A DNA stretch of 64,000 bases from Bin16 sp965206315. Its GTDB lineage: Bacteria > Chloroflexota > Dehalococcoidia > Lucifugimonadales > Australimonadaceae. The DNA lies in NCBI GenBank assembly GCA_965206315.1, contig OZ242210.1:434001-498000 (forward strand), written 5' to 3'. Position numbers and translations under genes: made by a program. Under the pieces are notes generated by a model that worked only from the letters and a program-made list of their open reading frames with translations, was not told the DNA's origin and ran no database searches. This document shows, piece by piece, positions 24,128 through 31,501 of the stretch; position 1 is the first letter of the stretch; every line of letters starts with the position of its first letter.

Positions 24128-24214
24128 TGGTGCGCAGGAAGAGATTTGAACTCTTACGGGACTGCTCCCACTGCCCCCTCAAGACAGCGTGTCTACCTAT
24201 TCCACCACCTGCGC
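24128..24214 (-). tRNA. tRNA-Leu (GAG)
   Basis: The minus strand folds as a class II tRNA: acceptor GCGCAGG/CCTGCGC, anticodon stem CTGTC/GGCAG with loop TTGAGGG (anticodon GAG), a long variable arm, T arm with TTCAAAT, and encoded CCA. The long variable arm agrees with leucine. Confidence 0.94.
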
Positions 24215-24227
24215 CCGAGTCTGTCAG

Positions 24228-24304
24228 TGGCAGGAGTGGAAGGATTCGAACCCTCGGCCGGCGGTTTTGGAGACCGCTGCTCTACCAGGCTGAGCTACAC
24301 TCCT
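24228..24304 (-). tRNA. tRNA-Trp (CCA)
   Basis: Acceptor AGGAGTG/CACTCCT, anticodon stem GCGGT/ACCGC with loop CTCCAAA (anticodon CCA), T arm GAGGG-TTCGAAT-CCTTC with one G-U pair, discriminator G and encoded CCA. It lies 13 bases upstream of tRNA-Leu on the same strand, so the two are probably cotranscribed. Confidence 0.95.
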
Positions 24305-24383
24305 GCGCTACCTCAAAGCGTAGCACTCGCCGTCTCTGAGGGTCAATCGCTCGGAGGTGTCGCTCACCCCGCTTAAAAGTCAG

Positions 24384-24406
24384 AGCCCCTCCGCTCTGGA
24401 GGGGCT
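24384..24406 (-). terminator. terminator upstream of the tRNA pair
   Basis: A perfect 9-bp stem (AGCCCCTCC with GGAGGGGCT) with a five-base loop is followed on the minus strand by CTGACTTTT. It needs a minus-strand transcript from the 24400-24530 region, where no protein gene is seen. Confidence 0.6.
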
Positions 24407-24500
24407 GTTGACGGGCGGTAGGCCTTGCTGGAACTGGATGGCCCGGCAACCCATACCGTCATCAATCACAATGGTACACGACGAATGCCGTGTGAGCACG
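24384..24500 (-). ncRNA. candidate small RNA upstream of tRNA-Trp
   Basis: The 385-base gap at 24305-24689 has no convincing gene. On the minus strand TTGACA (24526-24531) and ATTAAT (24505-24510), 15 bases apart, could start a transcript of about 110-120 bases that ends at the intrinsic terminator 24384-24406. No known RNA family was recognised (no SRP, 6S or T-box motif). It may instead be an attenuated leader of the tRNA-Trp/Leu transcript. Confidence 0.3.
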
Positions 24501-24689
24501 AGACATTAATGCCTGCGCTACGCATTGTCAATACGTCTCTGTTGCGGATCTCTGACCAGAATATCCAGAGAGTTTCCGGAGGGTCTGCCCGCGAGAGATC
24601 CCCGCTCCTGCAAAGGCCCCTGACACCGCTTGACACTCCCGACTCTCGCCACTAGCCTGCCCGCCGACCCCAGCGCCGGAGCAACGAAC

Positions 24690-25106
24690 GTGTCCATACT
24701 CACCCCCGCAATGCAGGCTGCCGTCGGAGTCGACGGCGAACCGCGCACCACCGTCGTCGAACGCGGCGCCGTCGAGCGTTTCGCCGCCGCCATCGGCGAC
24801 GACAATCCCGCCTACCCGGACGTCGCCCCGCCGACCTTCCTGCGCTCCGTCGGCCTCGCCATCCCCACAATCCCCGATAGCGAGTCCGTGCCCCGGGTGC
24901 TCGACGGTGGCAGCGAGTGGACGTACGGCGAGCCGGTGCGTCCGGGCGACGCCATCACGTTCGTAACACAGATGGAAAACCTCATCGAGCGCGAGGGACG
25001 CACGGGTTCGATGCTCATCGCCACCTACGTCACCCGCTACACGAACCAGCGCGGCGAACTCGCCGCCACGCAACGCAACACCCTCATAAGGATGCCCGCA
25101 GCATGA
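24690..25106 (+). CDS. FAS1-like hotdog dehydratase, first half of a MaoC-type pair
   Basis: A 138-residue hotdog-fold protein resembling the N-terminal half of MaoC-type (R)-hydroxyacyl dehydratases: a start helix, VERGAVERFAAAIGDDNPAYPDVAPPTFLRSVG and DGGSEWTYGEPVRPGDAITFVTQMENLIEREGRTGSMLIATYVTRYTNQRGELAATQRNTLI. This half usually lacks the catalytic Asp-His and stabilises its partner. GTG at 24690 is preferred, with GGAG eight bases upstream, over a TTG at 24630. Its stop overlaps the start of the next gene (ATGA), so the two form a coupled heterodimer like HadAB of mycobacteria. Confidence 0.82.
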   Translation: MSILTPAMQAAVGVDGEPRTTVVERGAVERFAAAIGDDNPAYPDVAPPTFLRSVGLAIPTIPDSESVPRVLDGGSEWTYGEPVRPGDAITFVTQMENLIEREGRTGSMLIATYVTRYTNQRGELAATQRNTLIRMPAA

Positions 25107-25525
25107 GCACGCAAACGTACCTGGACGACGCCTCAGTCGGTGCGGAACTTCCCGCGCTAGTGAAGGAGCCAACGACCCGCCAGCTGGTCATGTACGCGGG
25201 CGCGTCAGGAGACTTCTACGAGATCCATTACGACAAGGACTTCGCCGCAGAGCAGGGCCTGCCCGGCGTGATCCTGCACGGCGCGCTGAAGAGCGCGTAC
25301 CTCGGCCAACTCGTCACGGACTGGATAGGCGCCGAGGGGCGGCTGCTGTCGCTCTCGGTGCGCTACCGTGAGATGGACGTTCCGGGCGACGTGCTCACGT
25401 GCAAGGGCACGGTGGTGGAACGCGACGAAGATGCAGGCTCCGTACGCTGCGATATCTGGATCGAGAACGGCGTCGGCGTCCGTACGACCACCGGCGAGGC
25501 GGTCGTCGCGCTGCCGTCGCGCTAG
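25103..25525 (+). CDS. MaoC-type hotdog dehydratase, catalytic half
   Basis: A 140-residue hydratase-2 domain protein. The catalytic motif is YAGASGDFYEIHYDKDFAAEQGLPGVILHG, with the Asp and His of the D-x4-H pattern; the hydratase acts on (R)-3-hydroxyacyl thioesters. The rest (LLSLSVRYREMDVPGDVLTCKGTVV) completes the hotdog strands. It is translationally coupled to the preceding half by a four-base overlap and converges on the GNAT gene with a three-base overlap. It probably takes part in fatty-acid or acyl-CoA metabolism; the acyl chain is unknown. Confidence 0.86.
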   Translation: MSTQTYLDDASVGAELPALVKEPTTRQLVMYAGASGDFYEIHYDKDFAAEQGLPGVILHGALKSAYLGQLVTDWIGAEGRLLSLSVRYREMDVPGDVLTCKGTVVERDEDAGSVRCDIWIENGVGVRTTTGEAVVALPSR

Positions 25526-26064
25526 TCCGCTCCGCCCTGCCGGGCCTCCCACTCCTCGCGGGTCAACTCCATCAGGATGAAGTTGTACCCCGCGCGGCGC
25601 ACGGGCTTCACCTCACGGAACCCGCACATCGCGAAGGCGCGCCGCGCGCGGGCGTTCCACTCGAGCGTATGGAGGTAGAGCCGGTTCATCGCCGCGTTCT
25701 TGAAACACTGAGCCACCAGCAGTTGCACCGCCTCACGGCCGTAGCCTCTGCCCCAGTAGTCCCGGTTCCCGACCAGGATGCCGACCTCGCACTGCCCCTT
25801 GAAGTTGTCGATGTCGTACACCATGCAGTTGCCGATGTGCAGGCCGTCCAGCGTGTCTATGCCATAGCGGCGCACCCATGGCGTGGGATACTTCAACTCA
25901 TTCGAGTAGTCGCGCAGGAAGTCCGCGAGCGGCTGCCGCAGGCGCGGGGCGGCGTCGAGCTCGGCAAGCTCCTGGTCCGAACGCCAGCGGTGGTCGTCCT
26001 CGCCATCCTCGATGCGCTTGTCGCGGAGCACGACCTTTTCTCCCTGGATGACGGTCTCGGTCAT
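25522..26064 (-). CDS. GNAT family N-acetyltransferase
   Basis: A 180-residue RimJ/RimL-type acetyltransferase. The core shows VVLRDKRIEDGEDDHRWRSDQELAELD at the start, then GNCMVYDIDNFKGQCEVGILVGNRDYWGRGYGREAVQLLVAQCF, whose RGYGREA forms the acetyl-CoA pyrophosphate loop, and NRLYLHTLEWNARARRAFAMCGFREV. ATG at 26064 overlaps the Nudix stop (ATGA), so it is coupled to that gene. The acceptor substrate cannot be deduced. Confidence 0.86.
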   Translation of the reverse strand: MTETVIQGEKVVLRDKRIEDGEDDHRWRSDQELAELDAAPRLRQPLADFLRDYSNELKYPTPWVRRYGIDTLDGLHIGNCMVYDIDNFKGQCEVGILVGNRDYWGRGYGREAVQLLVAQCFKNAAMNRLYLHTLEWNARARRAFAMCGFREVKPVRRAGYNFILMELTREEWEARQGGAD

Positions 26065-26507
26065 CGAAGGGGCTCCTCCGCATCCAGCGCCGCCATAGCT
26101 CGCTGCAGCACCTCGCGCTCCGACGGGTAGGTCAGCGCATCGAGCGCTTCCACCGGCGACGCCCAGCGCACGACGTCGAACTCCGGATCGTGGTCGTCGA
26201 GCGAGCCGCCGCACGGATGCATGAGGTAGAAGTAGACGCGCTTATGGATGCGCTCTCCGTCGCGGGTGAACCAGTACTCGATGTGTCCCAGCGGGGCGGC
26301 GATCTCCACGGACAGGCCGGTCTCCTCCCGCACCTCGCGCAGGGCGGTCTCCTCCAGCGTCTCGCCCCCGTCCGGTGTGCCCTTGGGAAGCGCCCACAGG
26401 CCGGACTTCAGGCGGCCGCACATCGCCACCATCACGTCTCCGTCACGCTGGTCGCAGACCACACCGCCCGCAGACACAGCCTGCGCAACCCTCGTTCCGC
26501 GCGCCAT
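26061..26507 (-). CDS. Nudix hydrolase
   Basis: A 148-residue pyrophosphohydrolase. A perfect Nudix box is present at about residues 43-65: GTPDGGETLEETALREVREETGL, with the REVREE metal-binding helix. The context WALPKG before the box and DEPE-like FDVVRW after it are typical of small MutT/diadenosine polyphosphate hydrolases. It sits between the HEAT-repeat gene (2-base gap) and the GNAT gene (ATGA overlap), so the three are likely one operon. Substrate undetermined. Confidence 0.9.
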   Translation of the reverse strand: MARGTRVAQAVSAGGVVCDQRDGDVMVAMCGRLKSGLWALPKGTPDGGETLEETALREVREETGLSVEIAAPLGHIEYWFTRDGERIHKRVYFYLMHPCGGSLDDHDPEFDVVRWASPVEALDALTYPSEREVLQRAMAALDAEEPLR

Positions 26508-26509
26508 GC

Positions 26510-27439
26510 CTACGGCTCCTGCAGCGTGAGCATGGAGAAGTCGCCCTCGTCGGCTTCGAGCGCGCGCAGCGCCTCCTGCGCAGCCTCGCTCAGCGTAGGG
26601 TCGCCCTCGTCCACGTAGTGCTTGAGCAGCTTGCGCGCCGCCGTCCCGCCGATGCCACCGATGGCGTGCACCGCCGCGAGCGTCACCTGCGAGTCGTCGT
26701 CGCTCGTCAATTCGTGCAGGTACCGCAGCGTCTTCGGGTCCGCAAGCTCACGCGCCGCATTGGCCGCCTCGAAGCGCATCGCGGGCACGCTACTCCCGAA
26801 CTCCGCTACGATGACTGGCAGCCATACCGGGTCGCAGGTGCGCCCCATCGCGTAGACAGCGCTCTGCCGCAGCAGCGCCTCGCCGCTCTGGTAGGCCCAC
26901 CGTATCCAGCCAGGAACGTCCGGGTGGCGCATTGGCGCTATCGCCTCCAGTGCACGGCGGCGCACCGCGGTCTCCTCAGTCTCGTCTTCCACTGCGCCCA
27001 GAAGCGCACTCCGCACTGTGACGATATCGCGCCCGATCAGCTTCCCCGCCTCGGCCATCTCCGCGAAGTGGCCAAGCGCACTGGCAGCCGCCGCACGCGC
27101 CTCGTGGGAGTCGTCGCTCTCAAGCATCGCCGTGAGTGGGGCGATGACCGTGCGGTCGCCGGTCTCCCATAGTCCGGCTGCGGCGCTGGCGCGCACGGGG
27201 GCGGCGGCGTCCTCCAGCGCGGCGCACAGCAGCCCGGTGAACTCCATCTCGATGTTGTCCTCGGCCATGCCAGTTACCGCGCGGATAATCATGAGCCTAC
27301 GGGACGTGGGGATGTCGCCCCACGCTTCCAGCAGTTCCCGCTGCTCATCCGGCGTCAGGCCGCTGAGGCGTCCAAGGAGCGACGGCTTCAGTTCGGAGCC
27401 CGCGTCGAGTAGTCGGGGGATGACGTCACCGAGCGCCAT
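26510..27439 (-). CDS. HEAT-repeat protein
   Basis: A 309-residue all-helical solenoid. Repeats are visible as paired helices of 30-36 residues: VRASAAAGLWETGDRTVIAPLTAMLESD, ARAAAASALGHFAEMAEAG, VRRRALEAIAPMRHPDVPGWIRWAYQ, LRQSAVYAMGRTCDPVWLPVIVAEF and VTLAAVHAIGGIGGTAARKLLKHYV. Such PBS-lyase-type HEAT proteins are scaffolds for protein contacts. It lies 2 bases downstream of pmbA's stop coordinate region on the same strand and upstream of the Nudix gene. Partner and role are unknown. Confidence 0.8.
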   Translation of the reverse strand: MALGDVIPRLLDAGSELKPSLLGRLSGLTPDEQRELLEAWGDIPTSRRLMIIRAVTGMAEDNIEMEFTGLLCAALEDAAAPVRASAAAGLWETGDRTVIAPLTAMLESDDSHEARAAAASALGHFAEMAEAGKLIGRDIVTVRSALLGAVEDETEETAVRRRALEAIAPMRHPDVPGWIRWAYQSGEALLRQSAVYAMGRTCDPVWLPVIVAEFGSSVPAMRFEAANAARELADPKTLRYLHELTSDDDSQVTLAAVHAIGGIGGTAARKLLKHYVDEGDPTLSEAAQEALRALEADEGDFSMLTLQEP

Positions 27440-27441
27440 AG

Positions 27442-28797
27442 CTAACCCTTACTTGAGACAGAGATGCCGCCCACGGCGATGGCAGGAGCGTACAGGCTTC
27501 CCATCCAGCGTCCCTCGCTGCCCAGCGCCAGCACGTCGTTCAGGGCTCGGTATGCGTTGCCGGAGATCATCGTGTTCTTCACCCGGCCCACCACATGGCC
27601 GTGCTCCACCTTATACCCCAGCAGCACGTTCGCGTTGAAGTCTCCGCCCAGCACGTTGCTCTGCCCCGCGCCGAGCAGCCGCTCCACGATGAGCGCCTCT
27701 TCCATGCCCGCGATGATGTCGTCGAGCGCCGCGTCGCCCTCGTCCACGAGCAGCACGCTCGTCGACGGCCCCGGCAGTGAGCCGAGTCCGCGCTCTCCCG
27801 CGCCGGTGCTAGACACGCCCGCCTGCCCCGCCGTCTGCAGGTCGTAGAAGAACGCCGTCGCAACGCCCGACGCGATGAGCGGCAGGCGGCGGCTCGCTAC
27901 GCACTCGTCATCGGCAGGCCGGGCGCCCGCCGCGTCCGGGAGTGTGGGATCGTCGGTAAGGCTGAACCGCTCGTCCACGATGCGTTCGCCCAGCCGCCCC
28001 ACGAGCGGCGACGTGCCCTGTAGCACGGACTTGCCGTTCAGCCCCGCGAGCAGCGGCGACAGCAGCACGCTCCGCACCGCCGTCGGCATCAGGACCACGG
28101 GCATGGACTTCGTCTCGACCGCCGCCGTCTCCTTCGCCCACTCCAGTTGCCGGATGACGGACGTCACGACTCCGGAGGGGTCGTTCAGCGCGGCGATGCT
28201 GCTCTCGCTGTCCATCGTGAACAGCATGTCTTCGCCGCGTATCACCGTGCCCTCGAACCCGATCTGGAAGCGCGAGCGTTCGTACGCAACGCTGCCGCCC
28301 CGGCTGTTGACGAGCGCCAGCGTGGAGGTGGACTTGCCGACGCCGCCCTCTATCTGCGCCTCCGTGGAGTACGCCCGCAGGCCCTCGATGGCGCGCTCGC
28401 CCAGCGCAACCATCTCTTCGAGCGTCACCTCTTCGACGGAGGAGTCGTAGGGGCGGACATCTGGATACGACTGCGCGCCGGGGAACTCGAAATGCGCTTC
28501 GGCGCCGAACGGGGCAGTCTCGATGGCGGCGTCCACCAGCGCCTGCGTATCGTCCAGGTTCGACGTGGAGCTGAACCCGACACGCCCGTCCTTGATGATG
28601 CGGAGCGCCGCTCCCATCGCATCGTTCGCGTCCACGCCCTTGATGACGTTCGCCTCGAAATGCACGGGCGTGCTGGACGACGCGGCGTAGAAGACCTCCG
28701 CCTCGTCGGCGGAACGGAGCGCCTGCTCCAGTATCCGTTCCGCCGCAGCCCTGGCCTGCTCCGGGGAAACGATGGCTACGCTCCTCCGATGAGGCAC
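27442..28797 (-). CDS. pmbA: TldD/PmbA family protein, PmbA-like subunit
   Basis: About 450 residues. TldD/PmbA proteins are heterodimeric metalloproteases that, in E. coli, finish microcin and CcdA processing. This subunit shows the N-terminal ASSSTPVHFEANVIKGVDANDAMGAALRIIKDGRVGFSSTS region and FNANVLLGYKVEHGHVVGRVKNTMISGNAY at the C-terminus, and it lacks the HExxxH motif of its partner, as PmbA does. The start is doubtful: GTG at 28797 overlaps tldD by 20 bases and has no ribosome site, whereas GGAGGAG lies seven bases before an ATC codon at 28773. The partner tldD is immediately upstream. Confidence 0.85.
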   Translation of the reverse strand: MPHRRSVAIVSPEQARAAAERILEQALRSADEAEVFYAASSSTPVHFEANVIKGVDANDAMGAALRIIKDGRVGFSSTSNLDDTQALVDAAIETAPFGAEAHFEFPGAQSYPDVRPYDSSVEEVTLEEMVALGERAIEGLRAYSTEAQIEGGVGKSTSTLALVNSRGGSVAYERSRFQIGFEGTVIRGEDMLFTMDSESSIAALNDPSGVVTSVIRQLEWAKETAAVETKSMPVVLMPTAVRSVLLSPLLAGLNGKSVLQGTSPLVGRLGERIVDERFSLTDDPTLPDAAGARPADDECVASRRLPLIASGVATAFFYDLQTAGQAGVSSTGAGERGLGSLPGPSTSVLLVDEGDAALDDIIAGMEEALIVERLLGAGQSNVLGGDFNANVLLGYKVEHGHVVGRVKNTMISGNAYRALNDVLALGSEGRWMGSLYAPAIAVGGISVSSKG

Positions 28798-30152
28798 TGG
28801 CGGATGCGGATATGGGGGCTGCCGTTGGAGACCGGCAAGGGACTCTGCCCCGCCTTGCCGCAGCCGCCGCCCTCGTTCATCTCGAGGTCGCCCGCGATGG
28901 CGTCCAGGTTGTGCAGCGTATCGAAGACGTTGCCGGTGAGCATCACCGGCCTGCACAGCTCCGCGATCTTCCCGTTGCGGATGCGGTACGTCTCTCCGGC
29001 GGAGAAGGTGAACATCTCCATGGAGGTCATCCCGCCGTACCAGTTCTTGACGTACAGCCCGTCCTCCATGTCCGCGAACAGGTCGTCCACGCTCGACTCG
29101 CCAGGGACGATAAACGTGTTGGTCATGCGCACGATGGGCGCGAAGCGGTAGTTCAGCGCCCGCGCGTTGCCTGTGGGGCGCTCGCCGAGTTTCGCCGCCG
29201 TCTCGCGCGAGTGCAGCCGCCCGACGAGCACACCCTCGCGGATCAGGTCGGTCTCCTGCCCCTGCACGCCCTCGTCGTCGTACAGGTAGGAGCCGCGCAG
29301 CGTGGGGCGCGGGATGGTCGCGCCGTCCTTCACGTTCAGGTGCGCGCCGCCGAACCGCTTGCCGGGTTTCATCAGTTCTTGCAGACGCGGCTCCGCATAG
29401 ATGTGGTCCGCCTCGGACAGGTGGCCGAACGCCTCGTGGATGAAGACCCCCGCGAGGATGGGGTCGAGGATGACCGTGTACTCGCCGCCCTTCACTTCGG
29501 GTGCGTCGAGCAGCGCGACCGCTTTCTCCGCCGCCTCGGTCGCACTCTCACGCAGGTCCATCACGAACTCGAAGTCGCCCAGGCTGCCGAGGCTGATGCC
29601 GTACTGCTGCACGTCCGCGCCGTTCCGCGCCTGCGCGTTCAATCTCAGGTTGACGTCGACGCGCTCCTGGTCGATGTATGACCCCTCTGAGTTCGCGTAC
29701 ACCATGCGGCGCCGCGCGTCCGTGTAGCCGACAGTGGCCGACTGCACGCCCGGTGTACCCATCATCACGTCCGCGTACTCGTCCAGCACCGACTTCTTCT
29801 CAGCGAGCGACATCGCGCTCGGGTCGCGCCCCAGCACCGGCGGAACATAGTCCACCACCGGGGCCGTCTCCGCGAGTTCGACGCGCTCGCCGCCGATAAC
29901 CCGCGCCTGGTCGACGGCCTGCCGCACCTTGGCTTCGAGGCTGTCCAGGTCGTTGAACGACGCGAACCCCCAGCCGCCGCCAGCCAGCGCCCGGACGTTG
30001 CCGCCGATCGCGCTGCCGCGCCCGATCTCCTCCAACTCGCGGGCCCGGTAGCGGATAGTGGAAGACGACGCCTCCTCGACGTGCACCTCCACGTACTGCC
30101 CGCCCGCGTCCTTCAACGCAGCATCGATACGGTCCCGGATTCGTTCGTCCAT
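28776..30152 (-). CDS. tldD: TldD family metalloprotease
   Basis: A 458-residue catalytic subunit of the TldD/PmbA protease. The zinc motif HEAFGH is at residues 239-244 with the following LSEAD, and the C-terminal NEGGGCGKAGQ contains the Cys that serves as a zinc ligand in E. coli TldD. Signature N-terminal repeats (IGGNVRALAGGGWGFASFNDL) are also present. ATG at 30152 replaces an upstream Met of the open frame. The C-terminal end overlaps the start region of pmbA, so the two subunits are made together. Confidence 0.92.
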   Translation of the reverse strand: MDERIRDRIDAALKDAGGQYVEVHVEEASSSTIRYRARELEEIGRGSAIGGNVRALAGGGWGFASFNDLDSLEAKVRQAVDQARVIGGERVELAETAPVVDYVPPVLGRDPSAMSLAEKKSVLDEYADVMMGTPGVQSATVGYTDARRRMVYANSEGSYIDQERVDVNLRLNAQARNGADVQQYGISLGSLGDFEFVMDLRESATEAAEKAVALLDAPEVKGGEYTVILDPILAGVFIHEAFGHLSEADHIYAEPRLQELMKPGKRFGGAHLNVKDGATIPRPTLRGSYLYDDEGVQGQETDLIREGVLVGRLHSRETAAKLGERPTGNARALNYRFAPIVRMTNTFIVPGESSVDDLFADMEDGLYVKNWYGGMTSMEMFTFSAGETYRIRNGKIAELCRPVMLTGNVFDTLHNLDAIAGDLEMNEGGGCGKAGQSPLPVSNGSPHIRIRQCLIGGA

Positions 30153-30232
30153 AGCGTTGCCTCTCGCGCGGCGTTCCACGCGTTCGCAGTCTACCGAGCG
30201 CGACGGCGGCGGGCAACGCTACCCGATGCCCC

Positions 30233-31501
30233 TCATGCGCTGCGCACACCCTCCGGTATCGTCGTGCCCCGTACGAGACCGATGAGCAGCAGCGACCCTG
30301 CGAGCACCACGCCCGTTACGGCCAGCGTGCCCGGCGCGCCGAAAGCGTCCACGAGCAAACCGAACGGCAGGATGGCCATCGTGATGAACGAGCGCAGCAT
30401 GAGGTTGATGCTCATCACGCGACCGTAGAGCGCCGGGTCCGTCCGCGTGATGATGAGCGTCTGGTTGATGGTGGTGTACGCCTGGTGCGTGAAACCCGTG
30501 CTGAACAGGAGCAGGATGCTGAGCGGGTAGTACGGGGATAACGCGAACCCCGCGAGCGCCACGCCGAAGCTGATCCCGATGATCATCTGCGGCAGACCGC
30601 TCGCGAGCCGTGAGAACGATGCAACGGTCAGCGAGCCGCAGAACCCGCCGAAGCCTATCGCCGCGTACATGAAGCCCAGCAGCTCCGGCCCGATCTCCAG
30701 CACTTCCTGGAACACCGGCAGCAGGTGAACGTACGGCATGCCCAGCACCAGCATGATCAGCAGCATCCCGAACAGCAGACGCAGAAGCGGCGTCGAGATC
30801 ACGTAGCGGAACCCCAGCAGCAGCTCACCGCGCATCCCGCGACCGCGCTGCTGCTCAGGGCGTCCCGCCGGGAACGTGAGCGACATCCCCATGGAGACGA
30901 CGTGGAACACTGCGACCGTCGCGAACGCGATGAGCGGGTCGATGCCCAGCAGGATGCCGACGACACCCGGCGCGGCGACCTGGTTGACGTTCCGCCCCGC
31001 CGCCTGTAACGCGACGCCGTTGGGGATGAGACGCCTCGGCAGGAGCAGCGGCACGTACGACTGGCGCACCGGCATGTTGAACGGCATCGCCGTTCCGTGC
31101 ACGAGGGAGAACAGTACGAGGTGCCAGACCTCGATGATGTCCAGGTACAACAGGACGACGAGCACCAGCGCCATCGCCAGCAATGCGGTCTGGGAGGCAA
31201 GCAGCACTGCACGCTTGGAGAGCCTGTCGGCCGCGACGCCGCCCAGCGGCGACATGAAGAACATGGGGATGCCCTGGGCAAGCGCGACGACCCCCACCCA
31301 GAACGCGGAGCCCGTCAACTCGTAGGCGAGCCACGGACGCGCAACCTGCGTCATCTGCCCCGCCGCGAACGTGAAGAACGTGCCGCCCCAGAGCCGCCGG
31401 TACTGCGCGAACCCCAGCGCGGAAAACGTGCGCGGGGCGCGTTCGGCCCTGGTTTGTTCTTCATCGGTAGGCGCGCTTTCGCGCTCCGGCTGCCGCATCA
31501 C
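30233..31501 (-). CDS. MFS transporter (EntS-like)
   Basis: A 422-residue membrane protein with about twelve helices. The second-third loop GVAADRLSKRAVLLASQ is MFS motif A, and the domain of the MFS_3 type is seen in QYRRLWGGTFFTFAAGQMTQVARPWLAYELTGSAFWVG at the start. This group includes enterobactin and macrolide exporters. Its ATG overlaps the stop of the molybdo-hydroxylase gene (ATGA), so it is translated from the same message and may export or import that enzyme's substrate or product. Confidence 0.86.
   Translation of the reverse strand: MMRQPERESAPTDEEQTRAERAPRTFSALGFAQYRRLWGGTFFTFAAGQMTQVARPWLAYELTGSAFWVGVVALAQGIPMFFMSPLGGVAADRLSKRAVLLASQTALLAMALVLVVLLYLDIIEVWHLVLFSLVHGTAMPFNMPVRQSYVPLLLPRRLIPNGVALQAAGRNVNQVAAPGVVGILLGIDPLIAFATVAVFHVVSMGMSLTFPAGRPEQQRGRGMRGELLLGFRYVISTPLLRLLFGMLLIMLVLGMPYVHLLPVFQEVLEIGPELLGFMYAAIGFGGFCGSLTVASFSRLASGLPQMIIGISFGVALAGFALSPYYPLSILLLFSTGFTHQAYTTINQTLIITRTDPALYGRVMSINLMLRSFITMAILPFGLLVDAFGAPGTLAVTGVVLAGSLLLIGLVRGTTIPEGVRSA

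Noticed and set aside
24384..24520. SRP RNA, 6S RNA or T-box in the gap upstream of tRNA-Trp
   Set aside because: The diagnostic motifs (SRP tetraloop region GGAAGGAAGCAGCC, T-box AGGGTGG) are absent.
24425..24655. A 76-residue plus-strand open frame in the tRNA-dehydratase gap
   Set aside because: No ribosome binding site, no family pattern, and it overlaps the dehydratase promoter area and the ncRNA candidate.
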